Program-made: the position numbers and the translations under genes
The notes under the pieces: generated by a model
Database searches by the model: none
Told to the model about the DNA's origin: nothing
Seen by the model: the letters and a program-made list of their open reading frames with translations, nothing else
NCBI RefSeq assembly: GCF_035984415.1
Contig: NZ_CP130720.1
Span: 2,976,001-3,040,000, forward strand
DNA: 64,000 nucleotides
Direction of reading: 5' to 3'
DNA from: Streptomyces sp. NBC_01296
GTDB lineage: Bacteria > Actinomycetota > Actinomycetes > Streptomycetales > Streptomycetaceae
Shown here: positions 11,297 to 21,326 of the stretch, piece after piece
How the letters are laid out: each line of letters opens with the position of its first letter
Position numbering within the stretch: the stretch's first letter is position 1

Positions 11297-11434
11297 CCAC
11301 GCCTCCGCTGTGTTGTGCGCCCCACGCTGTCGGCCCCGAGGTTAACGGCTCGGCCGGCGCCGCCCTGCCGGGGGCTCCGCACCCGGGTCCTCCCCCGGCC
11401 ACCGCCGGGCGGAGCATGGTCCGGAAGGGACGGC

Positions 11435-12100
11435 CTAGGCGGAGTCCCGCCGGAACGCTATGCGGGTCACGCGGGCGGCCGAGCTGCGGTCCAGGAGGAC
11501 CGCCGACGTGCAGCCCGCGGGGAGGCGGCCCGATTCCGCTTCGCGCAGCAGGCGGGTCACCGCGCCGCGATGGCGGGCGAAGGCGTACGCCGACACCCCG
11601 CGCCCCCGCGCCGCCTGCCCGGACAGGGCCTCTTCGGGGGTGGTGTCCAGCAGCAGCAGGTGCAGCCCCCGGCCCCGCCGCCGCGCGGCCGCGGCCAGCA
11701 GGCTCCGCACCCAGCTCTGCGTCCCGCAGTCGTGGACCACCGCCGAGGCCCCGGAGCGCAGCGTCCGCCACAGCCCCCAGTAGTGTGCGCAGCGGACGAG
11801 CGGCCGGTACACCGCGTACGGCAGCGCCCGCGGCATCCGCCGCTCCCAGCGCTCGCGCACGTCCTGGGAGTCGATGCCGCCGCCCTCCGCGGCCCGCTTG
11901 ATCAGCGTGCTCTTGCCGCCGCCCGGCAGGCCGGACACCACGACGATGTCCCCTTCGGCGAAGCCGAGCCACTGCGGTCCGTGCGGCCCCCGGCCGCGCA
12001 GGTCGCGCACGGGACCGCCGAGGGAGCGCGCCCGCCGCGCCGCCGGCACTCCGTCCACGGCTCCCGTCCCGCTCGCCGCCAGCACTCCGAATCTCCGCAC
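11435..12100 (-). CDS. P-loop ATP/GTP-binding protein, AAA/kinase-like
   Basis: A 221-residue protein with a clear Walker A loop, SGLPGGGKST, near residues 56-65. A DTTPEEAL segment follows further on, as in small nucleotide kinases of the zeta-toxin and gluconate-kinase type. Near residue 126 it reads AVVHDCGTQSW, a possible Walker B-like strand. The substrate is not predictable. I start at the GTG at 12100 because GGGGGAAGG lies 8 bases before it. An upstream GTG (12145) and ATG (12139) have poor ribosome sites. It is transcribed away from the glycine riboswitch. Confidence 0.7.
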   Translation of the reverse strand: MRRFGVLAASGTGAVDGVPAARRARSLGGPVRDLRGRGPHGPQWLGFAEGDIVVVSGLPGGGKSTLIKRAAEGGGIDSQDVRERWERRMPRALPYAVYRPLVRCAHYWGLWRTLRSGASAVVHDCGTQSWVRSLLAAAARRRGRGLHLLLLDTTPEEALSGQAARGRGVSAYAFARHRGAVTRLLREAESGRLPAGCTSAVLLDRSSAARVTRIAFRRDSA

Positions 12101-12305
12101 AGTGATCGCCTTCCCCCTCGGACCCGCAGGGCCCCTCATGCCCACTGAGTGTAAAGAGACGGTAATCCGGCCGTGCCCGGTTCCGGCCTCCGCTTCCCGG
12201 CCGCCTCACCGGTCCGTACGTTCTTTCGGGCCCGACCGCCCGATCACCCGGACGGCGTGCAATGATGTGCGCCATCTGGACCAACTGCATACCGGCCGCT
12301 TGAAT

Positions 12306-12545
12306 CCGCGCGGGAGAGTCCCGGCCGGCCGCGAGGCCGAGCCCGGGCGCCGAAGGAGCAAGTTCCTCCCTTGAATCTCTCAGGCCCCGTACCGCGTGGA
12401 TGAGGCAGATCTGAAAAGCGAGCCGCGCCGCCGTCCCTCACGACGGCATCCGCGTGCGCTCCACCCAAGGTGCAAGTCGACGTTCCCCGGGTCCGACCGG
12501 GAACTCTCGGCGAACCTCTCAGGTTCCGATGACAGATGGGGAGGA
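12306..12545 (+). promoter_or_regulatory. Tandem glycine riboswitch (two aptamers) controlling gcvT
   Basis: Two glycine aptamers lie in series. The first (about 12306-12420) has the hallmark CGGGAGAG, GCGCCGAAGGAGCAA, AATCTCTCAGG and TACCGCGTGGA blocks. The second (about 12421-12545) has CCCAAGGTGCAAGT, GAACTCTCGG, GAACCTCTCAGG and ATGACAGATGGGGAGG. In this class glycine binding turns on glycine cleavage genes. The gap from the second aptamer to the gcvT start is about 43 bases. No poly-U terminator is visible in it, so control at translation is plausible. The stretch 12101-12305 upstream should hold the promoter; CAATGAT near 12261 is a candidate -10. Confidence 0.93.
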
Positions 12546-12588
12546 TCGTCCTCGTCATGTCATGCCCTGGGACCCGGGAGCCACACCC

Positions 12589-13704
12589 ATGAGCACTGCC
12601 CCCCGCCTGACCGCCCTCGATGCGCTGCACCGATCGCTCGGTGCGACCATGACCGATTTCGCGGGCTGGGACATGCCCCTGCGGTACGCCAGTGAGCGCG
12701 ACGAGCACAACGCCGTCCGCACCAAGGCCGGTCTCTTCGACCTGTCCCACATGGGCGAGATCACGCTGACCGGCCCCGAGGCCGTCAAGGCCCTGGACTA
12801 CGCGCTGGTCGGCAACATCTCCACCGTCGGCGTCGGCCGCGCCCGCTACACGCACATCTGCCAGGAGGACGGCGGGATCGTCGACGACCTGATCGTCTAC
12901 CGCCTGGGCGAGACCGAGTACATGGTCGTCGCGAACGCCTCCAACGCCCAGGTCGTCCTCGACGCCCTGACCGAGCGCGCCGCCGGCTTCGACACCGAGG
13001 TCCGCGACGACCGCGACGCGTACGCGCTGATCGCCGTGCAGGGCCCGGAGTCCCCCGGCATCCTCGCCTCCCTCACCGACGCCGACCTGGACGGCCTGAA
13101 GTACTACGCCGGCCTGCTGGGCACGGTCGCGGGCGTGCCCGCGCTGATCGCGCGTACGGGCTACACGGGCGAGGACGGCTTCGAGCTGTTCGTCGCTCCC
13201 GAGCACGCCGTCGAGCTGTGGCAGGCGCTGACCAAGGCCGGCGAGGGCGTCGGCCTGGTCCCGGCGGGCCTGTCCTGCCGCGACACCCTGCGCCTGGAGG
13301 CGGGGATGCCGCTGTACGGGCACGAGCTGACCACTTCCCTGACCCCGTTCGACGCGGGGCTGGGCCGGGTCGTGAAGTTCGAGAAGGAGGGCGAGTTCGT
13401 GGGCCGCGCCGCCCTGGAGGCCGCCGCCGAGCGCGCCGCCTCGAACCCGCCGCGCAAGCTGGTCGGCCTGATCGCCGAGGGCCGCCGCGTCCCGCGCGCC
13501 GGCTTCCCCGTGGTCGCCGACGGGCAGGTCATCGGCGAGGTCACCTCGGGCGCCCCCTCCCCGACGCTGGGCAAGCCGATCGCGATGGCGTACGTGGACG
13601 CGGCGCACGCCGCGCCCGGCACCTCCGGCGTCGGCATCGACATTCGCGGTACCCATGAGCCGTACGAGGTCGTGGCGCTGCCGTTCTACAAGCGGCAGAA
13701 GTAA
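12589..13704 (+). CDS. gcvT: Glycine cleavage system T protein (aminomethyltransferase)
   Basis: It transfers the methylene carbon from aminomethyl-lipoyl H-protein to tetrahydrofolate and releases ammonia. At 371 residues it is of usual family length. The N-terminal folate-binding part has [23 protein letters not shown] and the [13 protein letters not shown] segment with the catalytic Asp. GCV_T_C features ([25 protein letters not shown]) follow. The open frame extends upstream to 12454, but that part lies in the riboswitch. The ATG at 12589 has GGGAG at a proper distance. Only T and H are present here; the P protein and lipoamide dehydrogenase must be encoded elsewhere. Confidence 0.96.
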   Translation: MSTAPRLTALDALHRSLGATMTDFAGWDMPLRYASERDEHNAVRTKAGLFDLSHMGEITLTGPEAVKALDYALVGNISTVGVGRARYTHICQEDGGIVDDLIVYRLGETEYMVVANASNAQVVLDALTERAAGFDTEVRDDRDAYALIAVQGPESPGILASLTDADLDGLKYYAGLLGTVAGVPALIARTGYTGEDGFELFVAPEHAVELWQALTKAGEGVGLVPAGLSCRDTLRLEAGMPLYGHELTTSLTPFDAGLGRVVKFEKEGEFVGRAALEAAAERAASNPPRKLVGLIAEGRRVPRAGFPVVADGQVIGEVTSGAPSPTLGKPIAMAYVDAAHAAPGTSGVGIDIRGTHEPYEVVALPFYKRQK

Positions 13705-13814
13705 CGCCGATACGCCGTACCCCGCCACACCGGCGCCGTACCGGCCGTCTCAGCCGTCTCAGTACGCAAGACCACTGTTCGTATCCACTCCCCCGCATCC
13801 AGGAGAATCAGGTC

Positions 13815-14198
13815 ATGAGCAACCCCCAGCAGCTGCGTTACACCAAGGAGCACGAGTGGCTGTCGGACGCCGTGGACGGCGTCGCGACGGTCGGCATCAC
13901 GGAGTTCGCGGCCAACGCGCTCGGTGACGTCGTCTACGCCCAGCTCCCCGCGGTCGGCGAGACCGTCACCGAGGGCGAGACCTGTGGCGAGCTGGAGTCG
14001 ACCAAGTCGGTCAGCGACCTGTACTCCCCCGTCTCCGGTGAGGTCGTCGAGGCCAACCAGGACGTCGTGGACGACCCGGCGCTCGTCAACACGGCCCCGT
14101 TCGCGGGTGGCTGGCTGTTCAAGGTGCGTCTCTCGGAGGAGCCGAAGGACGTGCTCTCGGCCGACGAGTACGCCGCGCTCACCCACTCCGACAACTGA
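13815..14198 (+). CDS. gcvH: Glycine cleavage system H protein
   Basis: The lipoyl carrier that shuttles the aminomethyl group between P and T proteins. At 127 residues it is of normal length. The lipoylated lysine is in [19 protein letters not shown] near residue 64, on the expected beta-hairpin. A strong AGGAGA lies before the ATG. It starts 110 bases after gcvT, with no terminator visible in between, so the genes should share one transcript. Confidence 0.97.
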   Translation: MSNPQQLRYTKEHEWLSDAVDGVATVGITEFAANALGDVVYAQLPAVGETVTEGETCGELESTKSVSDLYSPVSGEVVEANQDVVDDPALVNTAPFAGGWLFKVRLSEEPKDVLSADEYAALTHSDN

Positions 14199-14215
14199 GA
14201 CCCCAGGGGATCCTG

Positions 14216-15472
14216 ATGTCCGTACTGAACACCCCCCTCCACGAGCTCGACCCGGACGTCGCCGCCGCCGTCGACGCCGAGCTCGCACGCCAGCAGTCCA
14301 CCCTGGAAATGATCGCGTCGGAGAACTTCGCTCCGGTCGCCGTCATGGAGGCCCAGGGCTCGGTCCTGACCAACAAGTACGCCGAGGGCTACCCCGGCCG
14401 CCGCTACTACGGCGGCTGCGAGCACGTCGACGTGGTCGAGCAGATCGCGATCGACCGCATCAAGGCGCTGTTCGGCGCCGAGGCCGCGAACGTCCAGCCG
14501 CACTCCGGTGCGCAGGCGAACGCCGCCGCGATGTTCGCGCTGCTGAAGCCGGGCGACACGATCATGGGCCTGAGCCTGGCCCACGGCGGTCACCTGACCC
14601 ACGGCATGAAGATCAACTTCTCCGGCAAGCTCTACAACGTGGTCCCGTACCACGTCGACGAGACCGGCGAGGTCGACATGGCCGAGGTCGAGCGCCTCGC
14701 CAAGGAGTCCAAGCCGCAGCTGATCGTCGCCGGCTGGTCCGCCTACCCGCGCCAGCTGGACTTCGCCGCCTTCCGCCGCATCGCGGACGAGGTCGGCGCG
14801 TACCTGATGGTCGACATGGCGCACTTCGCCGGCCTGGTGGCCGCGGGCCTGCACCCGAACCCGGTGCCGCACGCCCACGTCGTCACCACCACCACGCACA
14901 AGACCCTCGGCGGTCCGCGCGGCGGTGTCATCCTGTCGACGCAGGAGCTGGCCAAGAAGATCAACTCCGCGGTCTTCCCGGGTCAGCAGGGCGGCCCGCT
15001 GGAGCACGTGATCGCGGCCAAGGCGGTCTCCTTCAAGGTCGCGGCCTCGCCCGAGTTCAAGGAGCGCCAGGAGCGCACCCTCGAGGGCGCGAAGATCCTC
15101 GCCGCCCGCCTGGTCCAGGACGACGTCAAGGCCGTGGGCGTGGACGTCCTCACCGGCGGCACCGACGTGCACCTGGTCCTGGTCGACCTGCGCAACTCCG
15201 AGCTGGACGGGCAGCAGGCCGAGGACCGCCTCCACGAGGTCGGCATCACGGTCAACCGCAACGCCATCCCGAACGACCCGCGGCCGCCGATGGTCACCTC
15301 GGGTCTGCGGATCGGTACGCCGGCCCTCGCCACCCGCGGCTTCGACGCCGAGGCCTTCACCGAGGTCGCCGAGATCATCGCGCAGGCGCTGAAGCCGGCC
15401 TACGACAGCGAGGCCCTCAAGGCGCGCGTCTCCGCGCTCGCGGCGAAGTTCCCGCTGTACCCGACGCTCTAG
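14216..15472 (+). CDS. glyA: Serine hydroxymethyltransferase
   Basis: A PLP enzyme that interconverts serine and glycine with methylene-tetrahydrofolate, linking glycine cleavage to serine breakdown. The 418 residues match the family. Lys229 in [15 protein letters not shown] holds PLP. The N-terminal [10 protein letters not shown] and [13 protein letters not shown] motifs are intact, as is the C-terminal GLRIGTPA. The gene lies 17 bases after gcvH behind AGGGGA, clearly in one operon. Methylene-tetrahydrofolate from glycine cleavage can be used here to turn a second glycine into serine. Confidence 0.97.
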   Translation: MSVLNTPLHELDPDVAAAVDAELARQQSTLEMIASENFAPVAVMEAQGSVLTNKYAEGYPGRRYYGGCEHVDVVEQIAIDRIKALFGAEAANVQPHSGAQANAAAMFALLKPGDTIMGLSLAHGGHLTHGMKINFSGKLYNVVPYHVDETGEVDMAEVERLAKESKPQLIVAGWSAYPRQLDFAAFRRIADEVGAYLMVDMAHFAGLVAAGLHPNPVPHAHVVTTTTHKTLGGPRGGVILSTQELAKKINSAVFPGQQGGPLEHVIAAKAVSFKVAASPEFKERQERTLEGAKILAARLVQDDVKAVGVDVLTGGTDVHLVLVDLRNSELDGQQAEDRLHEVGITVNRNAIPNDPRPPMVTSGLRIGTPALATRGFDAEAFTEVAEIIAQALKPAYDSEALKARVSALAAKFPLYPTL

Positions 15473-15485
15473 GCATCGGCTCGGG

Positions 15486-15535
15486 GGGCCCGGCCTTGTG
15501 TCACACAGGGCCGGGCCCTTCCTGTGTGACACGAG
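15486..15535 (+). terminator. glyA terminator with two mutually exclusive hairpins
   Basis: Hairpin A pairs GGGCCCGGCC (15486-15495) with GGCCGGGCCC (15509-15518). Hairpin B pairs CTTGTGTCACACAGG (15495-15509) with CCTGTGTGACACGAG (15521-15535), 15 bp with one wobble. Because 15495-15509 serves as the loop of A and the arm of B, both cannot form at once. On DNA, TGTGTCACAC and its inverted copy could also bind a dimeric regulator of sdaA. Termination of glyA is the simplest reading. Confidence 0.65.
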
Positions 15536-15691
15536 CCATACCCGAGCGCCGTCCAGCCACCATCTCGGGCAGACGAAACGTTCACCTCGCCACGTTAAGC
15601 TCGACTGTCGGACAAAATCCGAACAATCCCCCCTCGTACGATCCACCCCGCCTGCCCCTCCACCCACGAGCAGACAAGGGAGTCCGCCACC

Positions 15692-17074
<1,383 letters not shown>

Positions 17075-17093
17075 TCCGGCAGGCATGACGAGC

Positions 17094-17124
17094 GAGGGGC
17101 CCGGCGCAACGCGCCGGGCCCCTC
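17094..17124 (+). terminator. sdaA terminator
   Basis: A perfect 14-bp stem (GAGGGGCCCGGCGC with GCGCCGGGCCCCTC) closes on an AAC loop, 20 bases after the sdaA stop. Confidence 0.8.
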
Positions 17125-17424
17125 CGCGTTGCCGTCACGGCAGGCGGAAATCGCAGGTGATCTGAGGTTTGCGGGGAGTCGCGCTCCCCTTCGCCGTCGC
17201 GCTCTTCGCGGGGGCCGCGCAGGCCGACAACGGGGCGGGTGCGGGCGTCTCGTCCAACGCCGCCGTCGCCGAGATCCTCGGCGGGCCGCCGCACGTTCCT
17301 GTGACAAGACGGGTCCAGCGGCCCTCCGGGTCGGGACCTTCGGCCCACGGGGGCGGCCCGGAGGTGGGCTAGCTTGCCCGAGAGGGCGGATTTTCCCCCG
17401 TGAGCCGACAGAGAGGTGGAGCGC
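17125..17424 (+). other. Intergenic stretch with a doubtful small secreted-peptide frame
   Basis: Between the sdaA terminator and the SsgA-like gene I see no certain gene. A 67-codon frame (TTG at 17169, stop at 17372) begins with a signal-peptide-like VALPFAVALFAGAAQA and then NGAGAGVSSNAAVAE, after which it turns to Pro/Arg-rich sequence without a family match. It could be a decayed small secreted peptide. The last 60 bases, with GAGAGGTGGAG just before 17425, hold the ribosome site of the next gene. Confidence 0.3.
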
Positions 17425-17841
17425 ATGGACGGCACGGACGGTATCGAGCACCAGGTCCTCCCGCTCCGGCTGGAGGCCTCGCCCGCGCCCCTGCCGCTGC
17501 TCGGGGCCTTCACGTACCGCTGCGAGCGGCCCTACGAGCTGGCCCTCGACTTCCGGGGCGCCGGGATCCACGTGGCGCACTGGGTGTTCTCCCGGGACCT
17601 GCTGCTCGACGGGGAGACCTGCGCGACGGGCGAGGGGGACGTCCAGGTGTGGCCGCACTGGCAGGGCAGGGAGCCGCGCGTCTTCCTCGCCTTCACCAAC
17701 GGCGAGCGGAGCTGCGTGGTGTCCGCCCGGGCGAAGGACGTGCGCGCGCTGTGCCGGCGGCTGGTCGCCCTGGTGCCGCGGGGTGAGGAGCAGCGGCACT
17801 ACGACCTCGACGCCGAGCTGAGCAGCCTTCTTCCCCGCTAG
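17425..17841 (+). CDS. SsgA-like sporulation/cell-division protein (SALP)
   Basis: A small soluble protein of 138 residues of the SsgA family, found only in sporulating actinomycetes. Members help place septa and remodel the wall during sporulation. Recognisable parts are the early strand YRCERPYELALDFRG, then VFSRDLLLDGETCATGEGDVQVWP, SCVVSARAKDVRALCRRLVALVP and the acidic tail. The spacing matches the family. I use the ATG at 17425, which AGAGGTGGAG precedes, rather than the GTG three codons upstream. Which SALP subtype it is cannot be told by eye. Confidence 0.85.
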   Translation: MDGTDGIEHQVLPLRLEASPAPLPLLGAFTYRCERPYELALDFRGAGIHVAHWVFSRDLLLDGETCATGEGDVQVWPHWQGREPRVFLAFTNGERSCVVSARAKDVRALCRRLVALVPRGEEQRHYDLDAELSSLLPR

Positions 17842-17956
17842 GGGCTGTTTGTCCCGATTCTTTCTGTTTCGGGTGGTTTGGGTGCAACCATGAGCCTGCC
17901 GGGAGTGTCCTCAGCAGTGACACCGGTCCCCGCCTCCGAAGAATCAGGGGGACGCC

Positions 17957-18457
17957 ATGAACCACCTCCGCCGCCGGCAGCTCGTGGCCCTTGCCACAGG
18001 TGCGCTGCTCACCGCCGGGATCACCCTCGCCGCTCCGGCCTCGGCCGTCGTCCGGCCCACGCCGCTCGTCGTCAATGCCCGCTGGGGCGGGCACTGCACG
18101 TACGACCGCATCGTCATCGACCTGCGGGGACACGTCCCCGGGGTCGCCGTCACCCGCGCGGCGAAGCTGGTCCAGGACGGATCCGGCAAGCCCGTCCCGC
18201 TGGCCGGGAAGTACTTCCTGCAGATCCGCCTGCATCCCGCCGCCGCGCACAACCGCGCGGGCGACAGCACGTACCACGGGCCGAAGCTCGTCAAGATCTA
18301 CCTGCCCGAGCTCAAGGGCCTCGCCATGACCGGCGACTTCGAGGGGTACGTCACCTTCGGCGCCGCCTTCGGCAGCAAGCCGTCCTTCACCTCGTTCACC
18401 CTGCACGGGCCCGAGCGGTTCGTGCTGGACGTCGCGCACCGCAACGTGTGCCGGTGA
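17957..18457 (+). CDS. Secreted AMIN-like domain protein
   Basis: A 166-residue exported protein. The signal peptide runs from MNHLRRRQLVALATG to about ASA at residue 29; no lipobox Cys is seen. The mature part resembles the AMIN-like domain of actinobacterial surface proteins: CTYDRIVIDLRGHVPG, GKYFLQIRLHPAAAH, GDFEGYVTFGAAFG and FVLDVAHRNVC. AMIN domains place proteins at the envelope, often on peptidoglycan. Upstream, GCAACC (about 17884) and GTGTCC (about 17905) resemble an ECF sigma promoter, a weak call. The two cysteines (after GGH and near the end) may form a disulfide. Confidence 0.72.
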   Translation: MNHLRRRQLVALATGALLTAGITLAAPASAVVRPTPLVVNARWGGHCTYDRIVIDLRGHVPGVAVTRAAKLVQDGSGKPVPLAGKYFLQIRLHPAAAHNRAGDSTYHGPKLVKIYLPELKGLAMTGDFEGYVTFGAAFGSKPSFTSFTLHGPERFVLDVAHRNVCR

Positions 18458-18467
18458 AGGAGGGGGA

Positions 18468-19181
18468 CTACCGGTGCTCGGGGTTCGGGAAGTCGAAGCG
18501 GCAGCCGGCGTCCCACTCCGAGCGCTGGTTGCCGTGCGCCGGGATGCCGCCCGCGCGCTTCAGCAGGGCGGCCAGGTGCATGAGGTTCCACGACATGAAG
18601 GTCGTGTTCCGGTTGGTGAAGTCGTTCTCGGGGCCGCCCGAACCGGGGTCGAGGTACGAGGGCCCGGGACCGGCCTCGCCGATCCAGCCCGCGTCGGCCT
18701 GCGGCGGGACGGCGTAGCCGAGGTGCTGGAGGCTGTAGAGGATGTTCATGGCGCAGTGCTTCACGCCGTCCTCGTTGCCGGTGACGAGCGCGCCGCCGAC
18801 CCGGCCGTAATAGGCGTACTGGCCCTGCGCGTTCAGGATCGAGGAGCAGGCGTAGAGCCGCTCGATGACCTGCTTCATGACGGAGCTGTTGTCACCGAGC
18901 CAGATCGGGCCGCACAGCACGAGGATGTCGGCGTCCATGATCTGGCTGTACAGGACGGGCCATTGGTCGGTTTCCCAGCCGTGTTCGGTCATGTCGGGCC
19001 AGACACCGGTGGCGATGTCGTGGTCGACGGCGCGGATCAGCGAGGTCCGGGCGCCCGCCGCCTCCATGACGGCGCGGCTCCGGTCGATCAGGCCCTCGGT
19101 GTTGCTGGTCTCGGGCGAGCGCTTGAGCGTGCAGTTGACGTAGAGCGCGGTCAGGTCGGAGTAGTCGTATTCGGCAGCCAC
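18468..19181 (-). CDS. Flavodoxin-fold NAD(P)H-dependent oxidoreductase
   Basis: A 237-residue protein of the FMN-dependent flavodoxin-like reductase family. The first strand and loop read [20 protein letters not shown], as in the NADPH-dependent FMN reductase group. [26 protein letters not shown] and [20 protein letters not shown] mark the second flavin loop. The open frame reaches 19349, but the conserved fold starts at the GTG at 19181, and upstream lies the divergent B12 control region. Its 3' end nearly touches the convergent AMIN-like gene (10 bases). The substrate is unknown; quinones, nitro compounds or flavin itself are possible. Confidence 0.82.
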   Translation of the reverse strand: MAAEYDYSDLTALYVNCTLKRSPETSNTEGLIDRSRAVMEAAGARTSLIRAVDHDIATGVWPDMTEHGWETDQWPVLYSQIMDADILVLCGPIWLGDNSSVMKQVIERLYACSSILNAQGQYAYYGRVGGALVTGNEDGVKHCAMNILYSLQHLGYAVPPQADAGWIGEAGPGPSYLDPGSGGPENDFTNRNTTFMSWNLMHLAALLKRAGGIPAHGNQRSEWDAGCRFDFPNPEHR

Positions 19182-19275
19182 GCCGCCAGCCTGCGCGGAG
19201 TCGGCCGGGGCCGCCAGCGGACCGCACCCGTTCGGGCCGGGTTGGTACCGGTCCGTCCGTCCGACTAGGGTCATC

Positions 19276-19446
19276 GGGCCTTGGTGTACGGGAAACCGGT
19301 GGGAAACCGGTGCGGCCCTCGCCACTGTGAACGGGAAGTCCGGCTCCACTCTTTCGGGAAGCCACTGGGCGGCGCGGGGGGATCCGCATCGCCCGGGAAG
19401 GCGGAGTCAGGGCATCAGCACCCGTGAGCCAGGAGACCGGCCGGGG
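19276..19446 (+). promoter_or_regulatory. Cobalamin riboswitch upstream of cbiM
   Basis: All the usual blocks are present in order: TTGGTGTACGGGAAACCGGT, GGTGCGGCCCTCGCCACTGTGA, GGGAAGCCACTGG, CGGGAAGGCGGAGTCAGG, and the B12-box region CCGTGAGCCAGGAGACCGGCC. Adenosylcobalamin binding in this class lowers expression of the downstream genes. A GGAGACC inside the B12-box end (about 19433-19439) is complementary to GGTCTCC (19476-19482) beside the cbiM ribosome site, and GGAGA/TCTCC there can fold on itself. I infer translational control. Confidence 0.93.
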
Positions 19447-19488
19447 CGCGTTGTCCATCCACGAGGTGCTGGAGAGGTCTCCCCACTC

Positions 19489-20181
19489 ATGCATATAGCC
19501 GAGGGGTTTCTGCCCCCTTTGCACGCGGTCGCCTGGGGCGCCGCGTCCGCTCCCTTCGTCGTCCACGGTGCCCGCGCCCTCACCCGCGAGGTGAAGGCCA
19601 ACCCGGAGAGCACACTGCTGCTCGGGGCGTCCGGAGCGTTCACGTTCGTCCTGTCCGCGCTGAAGATCCCCTCGGTGACGGGCAGTTGTTCGCACCCCAC
19701 CGGGACCGGGCTGGGCGCGATCCTGTTCCGGCCGCCGATCATGGCGGTGCTCGGCACGATCACCCTGCTGTTCCAGGCGCTGCTGCTGGCGCACGGCGGA
19801 CTGACCACCCTCGGCGCGAACGTCTTCTCGATGGCCATCGCCGGGCCCTGGGCGGGCTACGGGGTCTACCTGCTGCTGAAGCGCTTCGGCGCCCCGCTGA
19901 TGGTGACCGTCTTCTTCGGCGCCTTCTTCGCCGACCTGGTCACCTACTGCGTGACCTCCGTGCAGCTGGCGCTGGCCTTCCCGGACCCGGGCAGCGGGTT
20001 CCCGGGCGCGCTGGCGAAGTTCGGGGGCATCTTCGCGGTCACCCAGATCCCGCTCGCGGTGAGCGAAGGCCTGCTGACGGTGCTCGTGATGCGGCTGCTG
20101 ATGCAGTCGAGCAAGTCGGACCTGGTCCGGCTGGGCGTCGCGAAGCTGACCGGTGGCGGCGAGCAGAAGGCGGCGGTCTGA
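19489..20181 (+). CDS. cbiM: Cobalt ECF transporter S component CbiM
   Basis: The substrate-specific membrane subunit of the cobalt importer, 230 residues. It begins MHIAEGFL; His2 and the N-terminal amine coordinate the metal in CbiM/NikM proteins, so the start at 19489 is firm. Other metal-site parts are [11 protein letters not shown] and [17 protein letters not shown]. About seven hydrophobic segments are visible. The upstream frame lies inside the riboswitch and is not coding. The riboswitch and the CbiN partner support cobalt over nickel as the substrate. Confidence 0.95.
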   Translation: MHIAEGFLPPLHAVAWGAASAPFVVHGARALTREVKANPESTLLLGASGAFTFVLSALKIPSVTGSCSHPTGTGLGAILFRPPIMAVLGTITLLFQALLLAHGGLTTLGANVFSMAIAGPWAGYGVYLLLKRFGAPLMVTVFFGAFFADLVTYCVTSVQLALAFPDPGSGFPGALAKFGGIFAVTQIPLAVSEGLLTVLVMRLLMQSSKSDLVRLGVAKLTGGGEQKAAV

Positions 20182-20573
20182 TGGGCATGAGCCGGAACAC
20201 GAAGATCAACGGCCTGCTGCTGCTCCTGGTGGCGGCGCTCGCCGTACTGCCGATCGCGCTCGGGATGGGCGAGGGCAAGGAGGAGCCGTTCACGGGCGCC
20301 GACGCGCAGGCGGAGACGGCCATCACCGAGCTGAAGCCGGACTACGAGCCGTGGTTCTCGCCGCTGTACGAACCCCCCTCCGGGGAGGTGGAGTCGGCGC
20401 TGTTCGCCCTCCAGGCGGCGCTGGGCGCGGGCGTGCTCGCGTACTACTTCGGCGTCCGCAAGGGCCGCCGGCAGGGCGCGGCCGCGGCAGCCGCGGCGGC
20501 GGCGCCTTCGTCGGACGCGCCTTCGCCGGACGCCGCGGGCGCTGCGTCGGACACTGCCGCCACGAGGTCGTAG
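20181..20573 (+). CDS. cbiN: Cobalt transporter accessory protein CbiN
   Basis: A 130-residue membrane protein with two helices (residues 9-28 and about 73-90). The extracytoplasmic loop between them contains the family segment YEPWFSPLYEPPSGEVES. CbiN helps CbiM load cobalt. The ATG shares its A with the cbiM stop (TGATG). The C-terminus after the second helix is an Ala/Pro/Ser-rich tail of about 35 residues, beginning RKGRRQGAAAA, longer than in enterobacterial CbiN. Confidence 0.92.
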   Translation: MGMSRNTKINGLLLLLVAALAVLPIALGMGEGKEEPFTGADAQAETAITELKPDYEPWFSPLYEPPSGEVESALFALQAALGAGVLAYYFGVRKGRRQGAAAAAAAAAPSSDAPSPDAAGAASDTAATRS

Positions 20574-20576
20574 GCG

Positions 20577-21326
20577 GTGCTGCCGATCGACGTGGCCGCG
20601 CACAGCAGCCGCTGGCGCGGCCGCCATCCGCTCGAGAAGGCCCTGCTGGGGCTGGGACTGACGATCACCGCCGTGTGCCTGCCGCCCTGGCCCGGCGGAC
20701 CGCTGGTCGCCGCGGCGACGCTGGCCGTGCTGCTCGGCCCGGCCGGTGTGGCCGGGCGCCGGCTGTGGCGGGCCTTCCGGATCCCGCTGGGCTTCTGCGT
20801 CACCGGCGCGCTGCCGCTGCTGGTCGCCGTCGGCGGCCCGGCCGGGCTCGTCTCGCTCGCGCCCGACGGCCCCCGGCATGCCGCGGAGCTGCTGCTGCGG
20901 ACCTCGGCGGCCTCCCTCGGGGTGCTGCTGTTCGCCTTCACGACGCCCGTCTCGGACGTCCTGCCCCGGCTGGTCCGGGCCGGGGTACCGGCGCCGGTGG
21001 TGGACGTGGCCCTGGTCATGTACCGCATCGGCTTCCTGCTGCTGGACTCGATGGCCCAGGTCCGGCGCGCCCAGGCGGCCCGCCTGGGGCAGTCGGGCCG
21101 GGCCGCGGTGTGGCGTTCGCTGGCCGGGCTCGCCGCGACCTCGTTCGTACGGGCCTTCGACCGCGCGGCGCGGCTCCAGGTGGGCCTGGCCGGGCGCGGC
21201 TACGACGGCGCCCTGCGGGTCCTCGTACCCGAGGCGGCCCTGTCGTGGCGGTTCCTGGCGGCGTCGGGGGCCCTGCTGGCGGCCCTGATCACCCTGACTC
21301 TCACCCTGAAGGGGCTCTACCTGTGA
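20577..21326 (+). CDS. cbiQ: Cobalt ECF transporter T component CbiQ
   Basis: The transmembrane coupling subunit, 249 residues. It carries the T-component motif LAGRGYDG near residue 208 and the matching RRAQAARLG segment near 165; these contact the ATPase. Four to five hydrophobic segments are visible. The GTG start lies three bases after the cbiN stop, and its stop overlaps the cbiO start by 4 bases. Confidence 0.93.
   Translation: MLPIDVAAHSSRWRGRHPLEKALLGLGLTITAVCLPPWPGGPLVAAATLAVLLGPAGVAGRRLWRAFRIPLGFCVTGALPLLVAVGGPAGLVSLAPDGPRHAAELLLRTSAASLGVLLFAFTTPVSDVLPRLVRAGVPAPVVDVALVMYRIGFLLLDSMAQVRRAQAARLGQSGRAAVWRSLAGLAATSFVRAFDRAARLQVGLAGRGYDGALRVLVPEAALSWRFLAASGALLAALITLTLTLKGLYL

Noticed and set aside
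17169..17372. A 67-codon frame with a signal-peptide-like start
   Set aside because: After about 35 residues it becomes Pro/Arg-rich without family resemblance or a clear ribosome site. I describe it under the intergenic stretch but do not call a gene.
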